Below are positions 56,192 through 64,000 of a stretch of DNA of 64,000 bases, piece after piece (the stretch's first letter is position 1; every line of letters begins with the position of its first letter). This DNA is from Geodermatophilus sabuli. Its GTDB lineage: Bacteria; Actinomycetota; Actinomycetes; Mycobacteriales; Geodermatophilaceae. The stretch covers positions 310,001-374,000 of the forward strand of contig NZ_JAAGWF010000007.1 in NCBI RefSeq assembly GCF_010686765.1, in the 5' to 3' direction. Both the position numbers and the translations under genes were made by a program. Under the pieces are notes generated by a model, which was not told the DNA's origin, ran no database searches, and worked only from the letters and a program-made list of their open reading frames with translations.

Positions 56192-57571
56192 CTGAGCGGG
56201 TTCCTCCTGACCGTCCTCGGGATCGTCGCCTTCGCGATCGGCCTGCTGTTCAGCATCGGCTTCCACGAGGCCGGCCACTTCTTCTGGGCGCGCAGGTTCG
56301 GCATGCGGGTGCCCCAGTTCATGGTCGGGTTCGGCCCGACGATCTGGTCGCGGCGCCGAGGCGAGACCGAGTTCGGCATCAAGGCCGTCCCGCTCGGCGG
56401 GTACATCCGCATCGTCGGGATGATCCCGCCGGCCGAGGAGGGCGAGAGCAAGCGCGCGACCCGCATGCGCAGCTTCATCGCCGAGGTCCGCGGTCAGGCA
56501 CTCAACGACGTCCTGCCCAGCGACGCCGGCCGGGTGTTCTACGCCAAGCCCTGGTGGCAGCGGGTCATCGTCATGTTCGCCGGGCCGTTCCACAACCTGG
56601 TCCTGGCGGTCCTCTTCTTCACGATCGTGCTCACCGCCTTCGGCGTCCCCGAGACCTCGACGACGCTGTCCCGGGTCCCCGACTGCGTCCTGCCCGCCGG
56701 CGCGGAGACGGCCACCCGCGAGGACGCCTGCACCGTCCCGATCACCACCAGCGGGCCGGACGCCGGCAGCATCTGCGAGCTCGGCACCCCCGGGTGCGCG
56801 CTGCCCGAGGCCAGCCCCGCCAACAAGGCCGGCCTGCTGCCGGGCGACACGATCGTCGCCATCGACGGGCAGGCGATCTCGCAGGAGACCGAGGTCGGCT
56901 GGTCGCAGGTGCAGACGGCCATCCGGGGCAGCGCGGACACCCCGGTGGTGTTCACCGTCGAGCGGGACGGGTCGCGGACCGACCTCACCGTCACCCCCAT
57001 CGAGAACACGGTGTACGCCGACCCCGAGGGCGAGCAGACGATCAGCGTCGGGTACGTGGGCATCAGCCCCACCCAGCCCTACGTCCGGCAGTCGGTCACC
57101 GAGGTGCCCGCCTACTTCGGCACCGTCGTCGTCCGGTCCGTGGAACGGCTGGTCGAGATCCCGGAGCGGATCCCGCAGCTGTTCCGCGCCGCCTTCCTGG
57201 GGGAGGAGCGCGACGCGAACGGCCCGATCGGGGTGGTCGGCGTCGGCCGCATCTCCGGCGAGGTCTTCGCCCTGCCGCAGCTGACCGGGACGGAGAAGAT
57301 CAGCTTCTTCCTCAGCCTGCTGGCCAGCGTCAACCTGGTGCTGTTCCTGTTCAACCTGCTGCCGATGTACCCGCTCGACGGCGGCCACGTCGCCGGGGCG
57401 CTGTACGAGAAGGCGCGGTCGGTCGTCGCCCGGCTCCGCGGTCGCCCCGACCCCGGCCCGTTCGACATCGCCCGGCTCATGCCGGTGGCCTACGTGGTGG
57501 CCGGGTTGTTCATCGCGCTGTCCGGGCTCCTGCTCGTCGCCGACATCGTCAACCCGATCACCATCCAGTGA
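56192..57571 (+). CDS. rseP: Site-2 protease RseP/Rip1 (intramembrane metalloprotease), probable CTG start
   Basis: A 459-residue membrane zinc protease that cleaves anti-sigma factors and other membrane proteins. HEAGH (residues 25-29) is in the first transmembrane helix, and the third zinc ligand is Asp396 in LLPMYPLDGGH. A PDZ domain spans about 195-300. No ATG, GTG or TTG exists in frame before the HEAGH; the first is an ATG at 56303 that would remove the active site. CTG at 56192 with GGAGG 5 bases upstream is the likely start, right after the dxr stop. The dxr-rseP-ispG order matches Mycobacterium (Rv2870c-Rv2868c). Confidence 0.88.
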   Translation: MSGFLLTVLGIVAFAIGLLFSIGFHEAGHFFWARRFGMRVPQFMVGFGPTIWSRRRGETEFGIKAVPLGGYIRIVGMIPPAEEGESKRATRMRSFIAEVRGQALNDVLPSDAGRVFYAKPWWQRVIVMFAGPFHNLVLAVLFFTIVLTAFGVPETSTTLSRVPDCVLPAGAETATREDACTVPITTSGPDAGSICELGTPGCALPEASPANKAGLLPGDTIVAIDGQAISQETEVGWSQVQTAIRGSADTPVVFTVERDGSRTDLTVTPIENTVYADPEGEQTISVGYVGISPTQPYVRQSVTEVPAYFGTVVVRSVERLVEIPERIPQLFRAAFLGEERDANGPIGVVGVGRISGEVFALPQLTGTEKISFFLSLLASVNLVLFLFNLLPMYPLDGGHVAGALYEKARSVVARLRGRPDPGPFDIARLMPVAYVVAGLFIALSGLLLVADIVNPITIQ

Positions 57572-57574
57572 CCT

Positions 57575-57610
57575 CCCACGCCCCCCGGTCCGCCGACCGG
57601 GGGGCGTGGG
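57575..57610 (+). terminator. Hairpin terminator after rseP
   Basis: A perfect 16-bp stem (57575-57590 with 57595-57610) closes a 4-base CGCC loop, beginning 3 bases after the stop. It separates dxr-rseP from ispG. Confidence 0.7.
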
Positions 57611-57661
57611 TCACAGGCGGGCCGGCGGCAGCGCCCTCCTGAGCGGGCGATACTGGACGCC

Positions 57662-58822
57662 ATGGCCATCCCCGTCGGTCTCGGCATGCCCGCAGCGCCT
57701 CCGCCCGTCCTGGCACCGCGCCGGAAGACCCGGCAGCTCGACGTCGGAGGCGTGGGGGTGGGCAGCGACTTCCCGGTCAGCGTCCAGTCGATGTGCACGA
57801 CGAAGACCGCCGACATCAACGCGACCCTCCAGCAGATCGCCGAGCTGACCGCCTCCGGCTGCCAGATCGTCCGGGTGGCCGTGCCCGACACGGATGACGC
57901 CGAGGCGCTGCCGATCATCGCGAAGAAGTCGCAGATCCCGGTGATCGCCGACATCCACTTCCAGCCGCGGTACGTCTTCGCCGCGATCGAGGCGGGCTGC
58001 GCCGCCGTCCGGGTCAACCCGGGCAACATCAAGAAGTTCGACGACAAGGTGGGCGAGATCGCCCGGGCAGCGAAGTACGCGGGCACCCCGATCCGCATCG
58101 GCGTCAACGCCGGCTCCCTGGACAAGCGCCTGCTGGCGAAGTACGGCAAGGCGACCCCGGAGGCCCTCGTCGAGTCCGCCCTCTGGGAGTGCTCCCTGTT
58201 CGAGGAGCACGACTTCCGCGACATCAAGATCTCGGTCAAGCACAACGACCCGGTCGTCATGGTCCGCGCGTACGAGCTGCTCGCCGCGCAGTGCGACTAC
58301 CCGCTCCACCTCGGCGTCACCGAGGCGGGCCCGGCGTTCCAGGGCACGATCAAGTCCGCCGTCGCGTTCGGCGCTCTGCTCTCCCAGGGCATCGGCGACA
58401 CCATCCGCGTCTCCCTCTCGGCGCCGCCGGTGGAGGAGGTCAAGGTCGGCACCCAGATCCTGGAGTCGCTGAACCTGCGGCAGCGCGGCCTGGAGATCGT
58501 CAGCTGCCCCTCGTGCGGGCGCGCGCAGGTCGACGTCTACAAGCTGGCCGACGAGGTCACCGCCGGGCTGGAGGGCATGGAGGTCCCGCTCCGCGTCGCC
58601 GTCATGGGCTGCGTCGTCAACGGTCCCGGCGAGGCCCGGGAGGCCGACCTCGGCGTCGCCTCCGGCAACGGCAAGGGCCAGATCTTCGTCAAGGGCGAGG
58701 TCGTCAAGACCGTGCCCGAGTCGCAGATCGTCGAGACCCTCATCGAGGAGGCCATGCGCATCGCGGCGGAGCAGACCGCGGCCGGGACCCCCTCCGGGGC
58801 CCCTGTCGTCAGCGTCAGCTGA
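57662..58822 (+). CDS. ispG: 4-hydroxy-3-methylbut-2-enyl diphosphate synthase (flavodoxin)
   Basis: A 386-residue 4Fe-4S enzyme of the MEP pathway that reduces MEcPP to HMBPP. Cluster ligands are C282 and C285 (SCPSCG), C317 ([10 protein letters not shown]) and Glu324. The TIM-barrel half has [14 protein letters not shown] and [11 protein letters not shown] 57662 with a weak upstream GGCG. Works with dxr two genes upstream. Confidence 0.95.
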   Translation: MAIPVGLGMPAAPPPVLAPRRKTRQLDVGGVGVGSDFPVSVQSMCTTKTADINATLQQIAELTASGCQIVRVAVPDTDDAEALPIIAKKSQIPVIADIHFQPRYVFAAIEAGCAAVRVNPGNIKKFDDKVGEIARAAKYAGTPIRIGVNAGSLDKRLLAKYGKATPEALVESALWECSLFEEHDFRDIKISVKHNDPVVMVRAYELLAAQCDYPLHLGVTEAGPAFQGTIKSAVAFGALLSQGIGDTIRVSLSAPPVEEVKVGTQILESLNLRQRGLEIVSCPSCGRAQVDVYKLADEVTAGLEGMEVPLRVAVMGCVVNGPGEAREADLGVASGNGKGQIFVKGEVVKTVPESQIVETLIEEAMRIAAEQTAAGTPSGAPVVSVS

Positions 58823-58829
58823 CCCGCCG

Positions 58830-59681
58830 GTGCTCCGTACGCCGACGGCCCGGGTCCTCGACGAGGGCGACGAGCCGGCCGTCCGCCGCCTGCTCGCCAC
58901 CGACCCGGTCGCCGCGTGCGTGATCGCCGGCCGGGTCGAGGCCGCCGGCACGGGCGCCCGGGCCCTGGGCGCACCGTTGTGGGGGCTGGGGACCGGCCGC
59001 TCGCTCGAGGCGGTGTGCCTGGCCGGCGCCAACCTCATCCCGTTCGCCGCGCCGGGCGCCGAGCGGACGGCGGCCGCCGCCTTCGCGGAGCGGGCCCGCC
59101 GGGCCGGCCGGCGCTGCTCGACCATCGTGGGTCCGGCGGCCGCCGTCGACCCCCTGTGGCAGTTGCTGGCGCCGGCCTGGGGACCGGCCCGCGACCACCG
59201 GCCGCGGCAGCCGCTGCTGGCCATGGAGGGACCACCGTCGGTGCCCCCCGAGCCACGGGTGCGGCCGGTGCGCCCGGCGGAGATCGACACGCTGCTGCCG
59301 GCGGCGGTGGCCATGTTCACCGAGGAGGTCGGCGTCAGCCCGCTCCGGGTGGACGGCGGCGCGGGTTATCGCGCCCGGGTCGCCGACCTGGTCCGTGCCG
59401 GGCAGTCGCTGGCGTGGATCGAGCACGGCGAGGTGCTGTTCAAGGCCGAGATCGGCGCGGTGTCGCGCAGCGTCTGCCAGGTGCAGGGGGTCTGGGTCGC
59501 CCCGGCGCACCGCGGGAAGGGCATCGGCACCGCCGGCATGGCGGCCGTCGTCGAGTACGCCCGGGCCGCGATCGCGCCGGTGGTCAGCCTCTACGTGAAC
59601 GACTTCAACGCCGCGGCCCGCGCCTCCTACGCGCGGGTCGGGTTCACCGAGGTCGGGCGGTTCGCCAGCGTCCTCTTCTGA
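58830..59681 (+). CDS. GNAT acetyltransferase with DUF4081 domain
   Basis: A 283-residue two-domain protein. A DUF4081-type N-terminal half (about 1-135) precedes a GNAT domain (about 140-283) with motif A VWVAPAHRGKGIGTAGM and the C-terminal ARASYARVGF. The acetyl acceptor is unknown. Mycobacteria carry the same gene (Rv2867c type) next to ispG. GTG starts MLRTPTARVLDEGDE, 7 bases after ispG. A repeat element starts 1 base after the stop. Confidence 0.88.
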   Translation: MLRTPTARVLDEGDEPAVRRLLATDPVAACVIAGRVEAAGTGARALGAPLWGLGTGRSLEAVCLAGANLIPFAAPGAERTAAAAFAERARRAGRRCSTIVGPAAAVDPLWQLLAPAWGPARDHRPRQPLLAMEGPPSVPPEPRVRPVRPAEIDTLLPAAVAMFTEEVGVSPLRVDGGAGYRARVADLVRAGQSLAWIEHGEVLFKAEIGAVSRSVCQVQGVWVAPAHRGKGIGTAGMAAVVEYARAAIAPVVSLYVNDFNAAARASYARVGFTEVGRFASVLF

Positions 59682-59682
59682 A

Positions 59683-59739
59683 GGAGGGCCCCGTCCTCCT
59701 CACCGCTCGCGAGCCCGCGGCGAGGCTCTGGACGGGGCC
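59683..59739. repeat. Intergenic repeat (REP-like element G) after the GNAT gene
   Basis: Starts 1 base after the stop. Arms GGCCCCGTCC and GGACGGGGCC (10 perfect pairs) surround CACCGCTCGCGAGCCCGCGGCGAGGCTCT. The core matches elements B and C, and the arm sequence resembles element F (CTCTGGACGGGGCC is identical). Confidence 0.65.
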
Positions 59740-59800
59740 GGCGGGCGCCCGGGGGCCCGCCTCCCGGGGTTCGGCAGTGGTCTCTGGAACGCTGTCGACC

Positions 59801-61699
59801 GTGCTGCGTACTCGTCGGGGGACGGTCCTGGGAACCACGGTCGCACTGCTGGCGCTGCCGGTGCTGGCCGGCTGCTCGGGCAACGCGGAGGACGACGTCC
59901 GCTCCGCCGCCGAGGCGTTCCTCGAGGACTGGTCGGCCGGGGACACCGAGGCCGCCGCCGGCGCCACCACCGACCCTGCGGTGGCGGGCGCGCTGCTGGA
60001 CCAGGCCGCCGCCGACCTGCCCGACGCGGCCCTGACCGCCGAGGTGGGCGAGGTCGCCGTCGAGGACGGCACCGCCACCGTCGACTGGACGGCGACCTGG
60101 GACCTCACCGCGGCGCCCGAGTGGAGCTATCCGGCCACCCTGCGGCTGCAGGAGGCCGAGGAGGGGTGGGACGTCGTCGCCGAGCCCACCCTCGTGCACC
60201 CGGAGCTGGGGGAGGGGCAGCACCTGGTGCTCGAGCGGGTGCTGCCGGAGCGGGCGCCGATCACCGACGCCTCGGGGGCGCCGCTGTTCACCCCGACCGA
60301 GGTCGTCAACGTGGGCGTCGACCCCGGGCAGGTCACCGACCTCCCGGCGCTGGCCGCGGCGCTGTCGTCGGCCACCGGGATCGCCGCCGAGCAGATCACC
60401 TCCGACGTGCAGGCCGCGCCGCCGGGGCAGTTCGTCCCGGTGATCACGTTGCGCCGGCCGGACTTCGAGGCCATCCGGGCCCAGGTCTTCGACCTGCCCG
60501 GCGCCGTGTTCCCGACCGACACCCGGCTGCTGGCCCCCACCGCCCGGTTCGGCTCGGCGCTGCTGGGCCGGGTCGGCCCCGCGACGGCCGAGGTGCTGGA
60601 GGAGACCGCCGAGGACGGCGTCCCCGCCTACGCCGCGGGTGACGAACTGGGGCTGTCGGGCCTGCAGCGGGCCCTGCAGGCGCAGCTCACCGGGACCGCC
60701 GGCTTCACCGTGTCGGTGGCCAGCACCGACGAGGCCACCGGGGACGCCGGGCGGGAGCTCGACGCGGTCGCCCCGGTACCGGGGACGCCGGCGCAGACGC
60801 CGCTGGTCCCGGCGGTGCAGAACGCCGCCGATGCCGCCGTCGCCGGTCAGCCACTCCCCACGCACCTCGTCGTCGTCCGGCCGGGAACGGGCGAGATCCT
60901 CGCCGTGTCGTCGAACGAGGCCGCCGCCGCGGGCAACGCCCTGGGAGGCCAGTACCCGCCCGGGTCGAGCATGAAGACGATCACCGCGACCGCGCTCCTG
61001 ACCGCCGGCAGCCTGACCCCGCAGACGCCGGTGCCCTGCCCGGGGACGTTCGTCGTGGAGGGCCGCGAGTTCGAGAACCAGGACCAGTTCGACCTCGGCA
61101 CCGTGCCGTTCACCGAGGCGTTCGCGCAGTCGTGCAACACCACGTTCATGCAGCAGGCGCTGCAGCTGCCCGACGACGCGCTGTCGGCGGCGGCCGCGGC
61201 GTACGGGGTCGGCACCGACTGGCAGCTGCCGGTCGACGTGTTCAGCGGCAGCGTGCCGGCCGACAGCACCGGGACGACCAAGGCGGCCGACGCCATCGGC
61301 CAGGGACAGGTGCTGATGAGCCCGGCGCAGATGGCCCTGGTGGCCGCGGGCGTGGCCGGCGGCACCCCCGTGGTCCCGGTGGAGGTCGCGGGCGCCGAGC
61401 CGGCCGGTCCCACCCCCGCCGGCCCGGACGCCGCCGTGCTGGACGCGCTGCGCCCCATGATGCGCGAGGTGGTCCTGTCCGGGACCGCCACGGCGCTGGC
61501 CGACCGCGGCGAGGTCTACGGCAAGACCGGCACCGCGGAGTACGGCAGCAACACCCCGCCCGACGCGCACGGCTGGTTCATGGGCTACCGGCTGGGCGGC
61601 GCCCAGGGAGACCTCGCGTTCGCCGTCCTCGTCGAGGGCGGGCAGTCCAGCAGCGTGGCCGTGGGCGTGACCGACGCCTTCCTCGGCGCGGTGGGCTGA
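59801..61699 (+). CDS. Penicillin-binding lipoprotein (NTF2-like N-terminal transpeptidase)
   Basis: A 632-residue class B PBP-type transpeptidase. Lipobox LAGC puts the lipid on Cys25. An NTF2-like (MecA_N) domain (about 30-145) and a PBP dimerisation domain lead to the catalytic domain with S389-x-x-K392 (SSMK), SCN (444-446) and KTG (575-577). The Mycobacterium homologue is the Rv2864c-type protein near ispG. GTG 59801 gives a classic lipoprotein signal; GTG 59777 is an alternative. It completes the dxr-rseP-ispG-GNAT-PBP neighbourhood. Confidence 0.92.
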   Translation: MLRTRRGTVLGTTVALLALPVLAGCSGNAEDDVRSAAEAFLEDWSAGDTEAAAGATTDPAVAGALLDQAAADLPDAALTAEVGEVAVEDGTATVDWTATWDLTAAPEWSYPATLRLQEAEEGWDVVAEPTLVHPELGEGQHLVLERVLPERAPITDASGAPLFTPTEVVNVGVDPGQVTDLPALAAALSSATGIAAEQITSDVQAAPPGQFVPVITLRRPDFEAIRAQVFDLPGAVFPTDTRLLAPTARFGSALLGRVGPATAEVLEETAEDGVPAYAAGDELGLSGLQRALQAQLTGTAGFTVSVASTDEATGDAGRELDAVAPVPGTPAQTPLVPAVQNAADAAVAGQPLPTHLVVVRPGTGEILAVSSNEAAAAGNALGGQYPPGSSMKTITATALLTAGSLTPQTPVPCPGTFVVEGREFENQDQFDLGTVPFTEAFAQSCNTTFMQQALQLPDDALSAAAAAYGVGTDWQLPVDVFSGSVPADSTGTTKAADAIGQGQVLMSPAQMALVAAGVAGGTPVVPVEVAGAEPAGPTPAGPDAAVLDALRPMMREVVLSGTATALADRGEVYGKTGTAEYGSNTPPDAHGWFMGYRLGGAQGDLAFAVLVEGGQSSSVAVGVTDAFLGAVG

Positions 61700-61724
61700 C
61701 GGCCGACCCCAGGGGCTCCGCCCC

Positions 61725-62450
61725 TCAGGCGTGGCGGAAGGCGATCTGCTCCGAGCGCTCGAACCGGCCCCGGGTGACCCACAGCAGCACGCGGAAGGGC
61801 CGGCCGAAGACCGTCAGCGCCCGCTCCAGGTCCTCGCCGCCGAGGCCGGCGGCCGCCCATGGCACCAGGAAGAACAGGTCGGCGAGGCTCCCGCCCTCGC
61901 CCGCGGCCTTCTCGACCCGCTGCCAGCCGGCCTCGGAGAGGTGCCGCTGCGCCAGTGGCAGCGCCTCCGTCTCCTCGTGGACGAGGTGCGCGGCCAGGCA
62001 GTCACGGGTCTCCGCGGCCGTGCCGGCCAGCCGGTCCCGGGTCGCGTCGTCGGGGGTGTGGGCCATCGCCTCGAAGCCGGCGGCGCAGGCGGCCAGCAGC
62101 GGGTCGATCCGGTCGTGCTCGGCCTCCATGGCCTCCAGGGTCGCCCGGGCGGAGGCGTTCCCGGCGGCGTCCACCAGCTCGAGAAGCTGCGGCCAGAGCA
62201 CGGCGTCCTCGGTGGTGTGGTGGTGGTGCAGCACGGAGCTGAAGCGCTGCCACCGGACGGCCAGCGCCCGCCACGCCTCCGCGTCGGACACCGGCGTCGC
62301 GCTCGCGGCGGCGGCGAACCGGGCGAGGTCCCGGCGGAAGGCGTGGTGGGCGAGGTACATGCCGCTGAGGTCGAGCGGCCCCTCCGCGGTCGCGGACTGA
62401 CCGGGCAGGCACAGCTGGCGGCGGGGGCGGGTGGCGGAGGTGGTGCTCAT
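61725..62450 (-). CDS. Hemerythrin-domain protein (paralogue 1)
   Basis: A 241-residue soluble four-helix-bundle protein of the hemerythrin family. Candidate di-iron ligands are HHAFRRD, HHHHTTEDAVLWP, EAEHDRIDP and HLVHEETEALPL. A C-terminal extension (about 185-241, ending ERSEQIAFRHA) is shared with the neighbour. Such proteins bind O2, NO or iron. ATG at 62450 (MSTTSATRP). Downstream of the paralogue at 62558, with a hairpin between. Confidence 0.85.
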   Translation of the reverse strand: MSTTSATRPRRQLCLPGQSATAEGPLDLSGMYLAHHAFRRDLARFAAAASATPVSDAEAWRALAVRWQRFSSVLHHHHTTEDAVLWPQLLELVDAAGNASARATLEAMEAEHDRIDPLLAACAAGFEAMAHTPDDATRDRLAGTAAETRDCLAAHLVHEETEALPLAQRHLSEAGWQRVEKAAGEGGSLADLFFLVPWAAAGLGGEDLERALTVFGRPFRVLLWVTRGRFERSEQIAFRHA

Positions 62451-62495
62451 CGCGGGTCTCTCCTGCGGGACGGGGAGCCGGGCGTCTCTCGCTGC

Positions 62496-62521
62496 GGCAC
62501 CGCCACCCTGACGGCGGTGCC
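62496..62521 (-). terminator. Hairpin between the two hemerythrin genes
   Basis: GGCACCGCC (62496-62504) pairs perfectly with GGCGGTGCC (62513-62521). Attenuation or processing between the two minus-strand genes is plausible. Confidence 0.45.
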
Positions 62522-62557
62522 TTGCAGCGGGCTTGCGAGCGACTGGTGGCCCGGTGC

Positions 62558-63274
62558 TCAGGCGTGCCGGAAGGCGAGGGCCTCCCGCCGGGCGTGGCGG
62601 CGGCGGGTCAGCCGGTAGGCCAGGCGGAACGTCGGGCCGGCGGTGGCGAAGGCGCGGTCGCGGGCCTCCGGCGTGAGCCCGGTGGCCGCCCAGGGCACGA
62701 GGAACGCCACGTCCCGCAGGCCGAAGGACTTCTGGGCGGCCCGCTCGGAGGCCGCCCACTCGGCCTCGGGCAGGTGCGCCTGGAGCAGCGGCAGGGCGTC
62801 GGTCTCCTCGTGCGCCAGGTGCCGCGTCAGGTCGTCGCGCACCGTGGCGAGCTGCGCGGCCAGCCGTTCCCGGGTCGCGTCGTCCGGCCGGGCGGCCATC
62901 GCGGCGAACAGCTCGCCGCACCGCGCCAGGGCGGGGTCGATGGTGGTGTGCTCCGCCTGCATCGCCTCGAGCGTCGCGCGGGCTCCGTCGACGGAGGCGA
63001 CGTGCCGCAGCAGCGGGGGCCACAGGGTGGTGTCCTCGATGGTGTGGTGCTCGTGCAGCATCACCCGGAACCGCTCCCACCGGGCGGACAGCGCCCGCCA
63101 GGTCGGCCCGTCGGCGACCGGCGTGCGGGCCACGGCCGCGACGAAGGCGTCGAGGTCACGGCGGAAGGCGTGGTGCATGACGTACATGCCGCTCATGTCC
63201 AGCGGCCCGTCGGCGGTGTGCACCTGACCGGGGAGGGTCACCTGCGGGCGGGGAGACGCGGAAGTCGTGCTCAT
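62558..63274 (-). CDS. Hemerythrin-domain protein (paralogue 2)
   Basis: A 238-residue paralogue of the next gene. It keeps MYVMHHAFRRDLDAF, LHEHHTIEDTTLWP, AEHTTIDP and HLAHEETDALPL, and ends REALAFRHA. Both proteins share the N-terminal MSTTSA and the GPLDxSGMY segment, so this is a recent tandem duplication with divergence. The long free C-terminus is not part of the usual hemerythrin fold. ATG at 63274. Confidence 0.85.
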   Translation of the reverse strand: MSTTSASPRPQVTLPGQVHTADGPLDMSGMYVMHHAFRRDLDAFVAAVARTPVADGPTWRALSARWERFRVMLHEHHTIEDTTLWPPLLRHVASVDGARATLEAMQAEHTTIDPALARCGELFAAMAARPDDATRERLAAQLATVRDDLTRHLAHEETDALPLLQAHLPEAEWAASERAAQKSFGLRDVAFLVPWAATGLTPEARDRAFATAGPTFRLAYRLTRRRHARREALAFRHA

Positions 63275-63379
63275 GGCCGGGTGCTCCGGGGGAGTCGGGA
63301 CGCCGGCGCACGGCTGCGCCGGTGCAGGCGCAGTCTGGTGCCGCGCCCCGGCGCCCACCAGGGCCCGACGTCCCGCCGC

Positions 63380-63841
63380 TCAGGCCCCGGGGAGGCCGGG
63401 GAACGCCGTCGTGACCGGCGTGCGGCCGGCGGCGGTGCGCCAGCCGACCGCGCGCACCTCGGCGGCGGCCAGCTCACCGGCGGCCAGTTCACGGACGACG
63501 GACTGACCGGCCTGGTCCAGCACCCGCACCCATGCCGCGGCGGTGCCCTCCTCCAGGACGACGGCGAGCCCGGCGGCGTCGACGGGGGACAGGACGGGGA
63601 AGGGCAGCGCGTAGCCCCCCTCGGCCGGCACCGGCTCGACGCCCCGGCTCTGCAGCAGCTCGGCCAGCCGGTCCCGGACGTCGCGGTGCGCGGTCTCGGC
63701 GGCCGCGGCCTGGGCGCGCGAGTCCGCCGGCAGCGCCGCACCCACGGTGCCGTAGCCCCAGACCGCAGCGTGCTCGGCCGCCATCGCCTCGCCCAGTGCG
63801 GTGTCCTCGGCACCCGCGCCGGTGCCGTCCTCCTCAGCCAC
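63380..63841 (-). CDS. DUF4439 ferritin-like protein
   Basis: A 153-residue four-helix protein with the DUF4439 pattern: ALGEAMAAEHAAVWGYGTVGAALP, then AETAHRDVRDRLAELL, then VDAAGLAVVLEEGTAAAWVRVLD. DUF4439 belongs to the ferritin-like clan but its function is not established. In mycobacteria it lies near proS (Rv2844/Rv2845c); here it is next to the hemerythrin pair. GTG at 63841 opens VAEEDGTGAG. Confidence 0.85.
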   Translation of the reverse strand: MAEEDGTGAGAEDTALGEAMAAEHAAVWGYGTVGAALPADSRAQAAAAETAHRDVRDRLAELLQSRGVEPVPAEGGYALPFPVLSPVDAAGLAVVLEEGTAAAWVRVLDQAGQSVVRELAAGELAAAEVRAVGWRTAAGRTPVTTAFPGLPGA

Positions 63842-63865
63842 CGGCCGTCCCCCTCCGCGATCGGC

Positions 63866-64000
63866 TCATGCCAGCGCCGCCTCGTGCCCGCGCAGCCCGG
63901 CGGCCAGCGACCCCAGCAGCGCCGCACGCGGGCCCGACTGGTCCACGCACGCGTCCGCGTGCGCGCCGGCGGCGGCCGCCACCTGCCCGCGCAGCCAGCC
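63866..64000 (-). CDS. C-terminal end of an unidentified protein, partial
   Basis: 44 residues plus TGA, open to the window edge. It is Ala/Gly-rich with a helical look (GWLRGQVAAAAGAHADACVDQSG). It precedes the DUF4439 gene on the same strand, as the Rv2843-like gene does in mycobacteria, but nothing more can be said about its identity. Confidence 0.5.
   Translation of the reverse strand, partial: GWLRGQVAAAAGAHADACVDQSGPRAALLGSLAAGLRGHEAALA

Overview
The window reads as a chromosomal core segment of a very high-GC actinobacterium. Gene content and order (smc-ftsY, amtB-glnK-glnD-ffh, rpsP-KH-rimM-trmD-rplS-lepB-rnhB, DUF2469-yraN-yifB-dprA-xerC-whiG, rpsB-tsf-pyrH-frr-cdsA-rlmN, dxr-rseP-ispG-GNAT-PBP) are the classic actinobacterial backbone. 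The frequent GTG starts, strong G/C bias at third positions, WhiG-type sigma factor and overall protein style suggest a Frankiales/Geodermatophilaceae-like organism (Blastococcus, Geodermatophilus, Modestobacter). That family assignment is inference; no rRNA, tRNA, prophage, IS element or CRISPR array was found.

Layout. 1-7.7 kb: end of a DAK2/YloV-type gene, recG, rsmD, coaD, the coiled-coil gene sepIVA, then DUF177-rpmF-rnc-mutM-acyP and a small coiled-coil ORF. 7.8-15.3 kb: smc, a convergent pair encoding an EEP-family hydrolase and a PhoD-like phosphatase, and ftsY. 15.4-18.0 kb (minus): an ECF-type nickel/cobalt importer (M, PDGLE/N, Q, O) with an operator matching the nickel regulator Nur. 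18.3-24.6 kb: amtB-glnK, glnD, a six-cysteine miniprotein and ffh. 24.6-28.3 kb: an amidohydrolase, an OmpR-type two-component system and a divergent secreted or anchored acidic protein. 28.6-34.7 kb: proS, rpsP, khpA, rimM, trmD, a NUDIX gene, rplS and lepB. 34.9-42.8 kb: a LuxR-type regulator with a degenerate receiver domain, rnhB, DUF2469, yraN, yifB/comM, dprA, xerC, whiG and a convergent M23 peptidase. 43.1-48.7 kb: rpsB, tsf, pyrH, frr, cdsA and a DUF2332 gene broken by a one-base frameshift. 48.7-54.9 kb: ppk2, a NarL-type two-component system, a small membrane protein, a SpoU methyltransferase, rlmN, a VIT1/CCC1 family protein and DUF2631. 54.9-61.7 kb: dxr, rseP (apparently starting at CTG), ispG, a GNAT protein and a penicillin-binding lipoprotein. 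61.7-64 kb (minus): two tandem hemerythrin-domain genes, a DUF4439 ferritin-like gene and the end of one more gene.

The genes serve translation and RNA maturation, SRP-dependent secretion and signal-peptide cleavage, chromosome maintenance and repair, nitrogen sensing, and the MEP isoprenoid pathway.

The most notable non-coding signal is a family of about nine intergenic elements that share primary sequence. They have GGACCC...TGC / GCA...GGGCC arms around a CACCGCTCGCGAGCTCGCGG-like core. Eight of them begin within about 12 bases of a stop codon, including after recG, glnK, ffh's upstream neighbour, proS, rpsB, tsf and the GNAT gene; the ninth, a loopless version, lies between ftsY and the importer operon. 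They look like a lineage-specific REP-like or terminator-repeat family. Other points worth attention are the Nur-box/nickel importer pairing, the degenerate receiver regulator with a palindrome-rich A/T-richer upstream region, the CTG start of rseP, and the hemerythrin/DUF4439 cluster.
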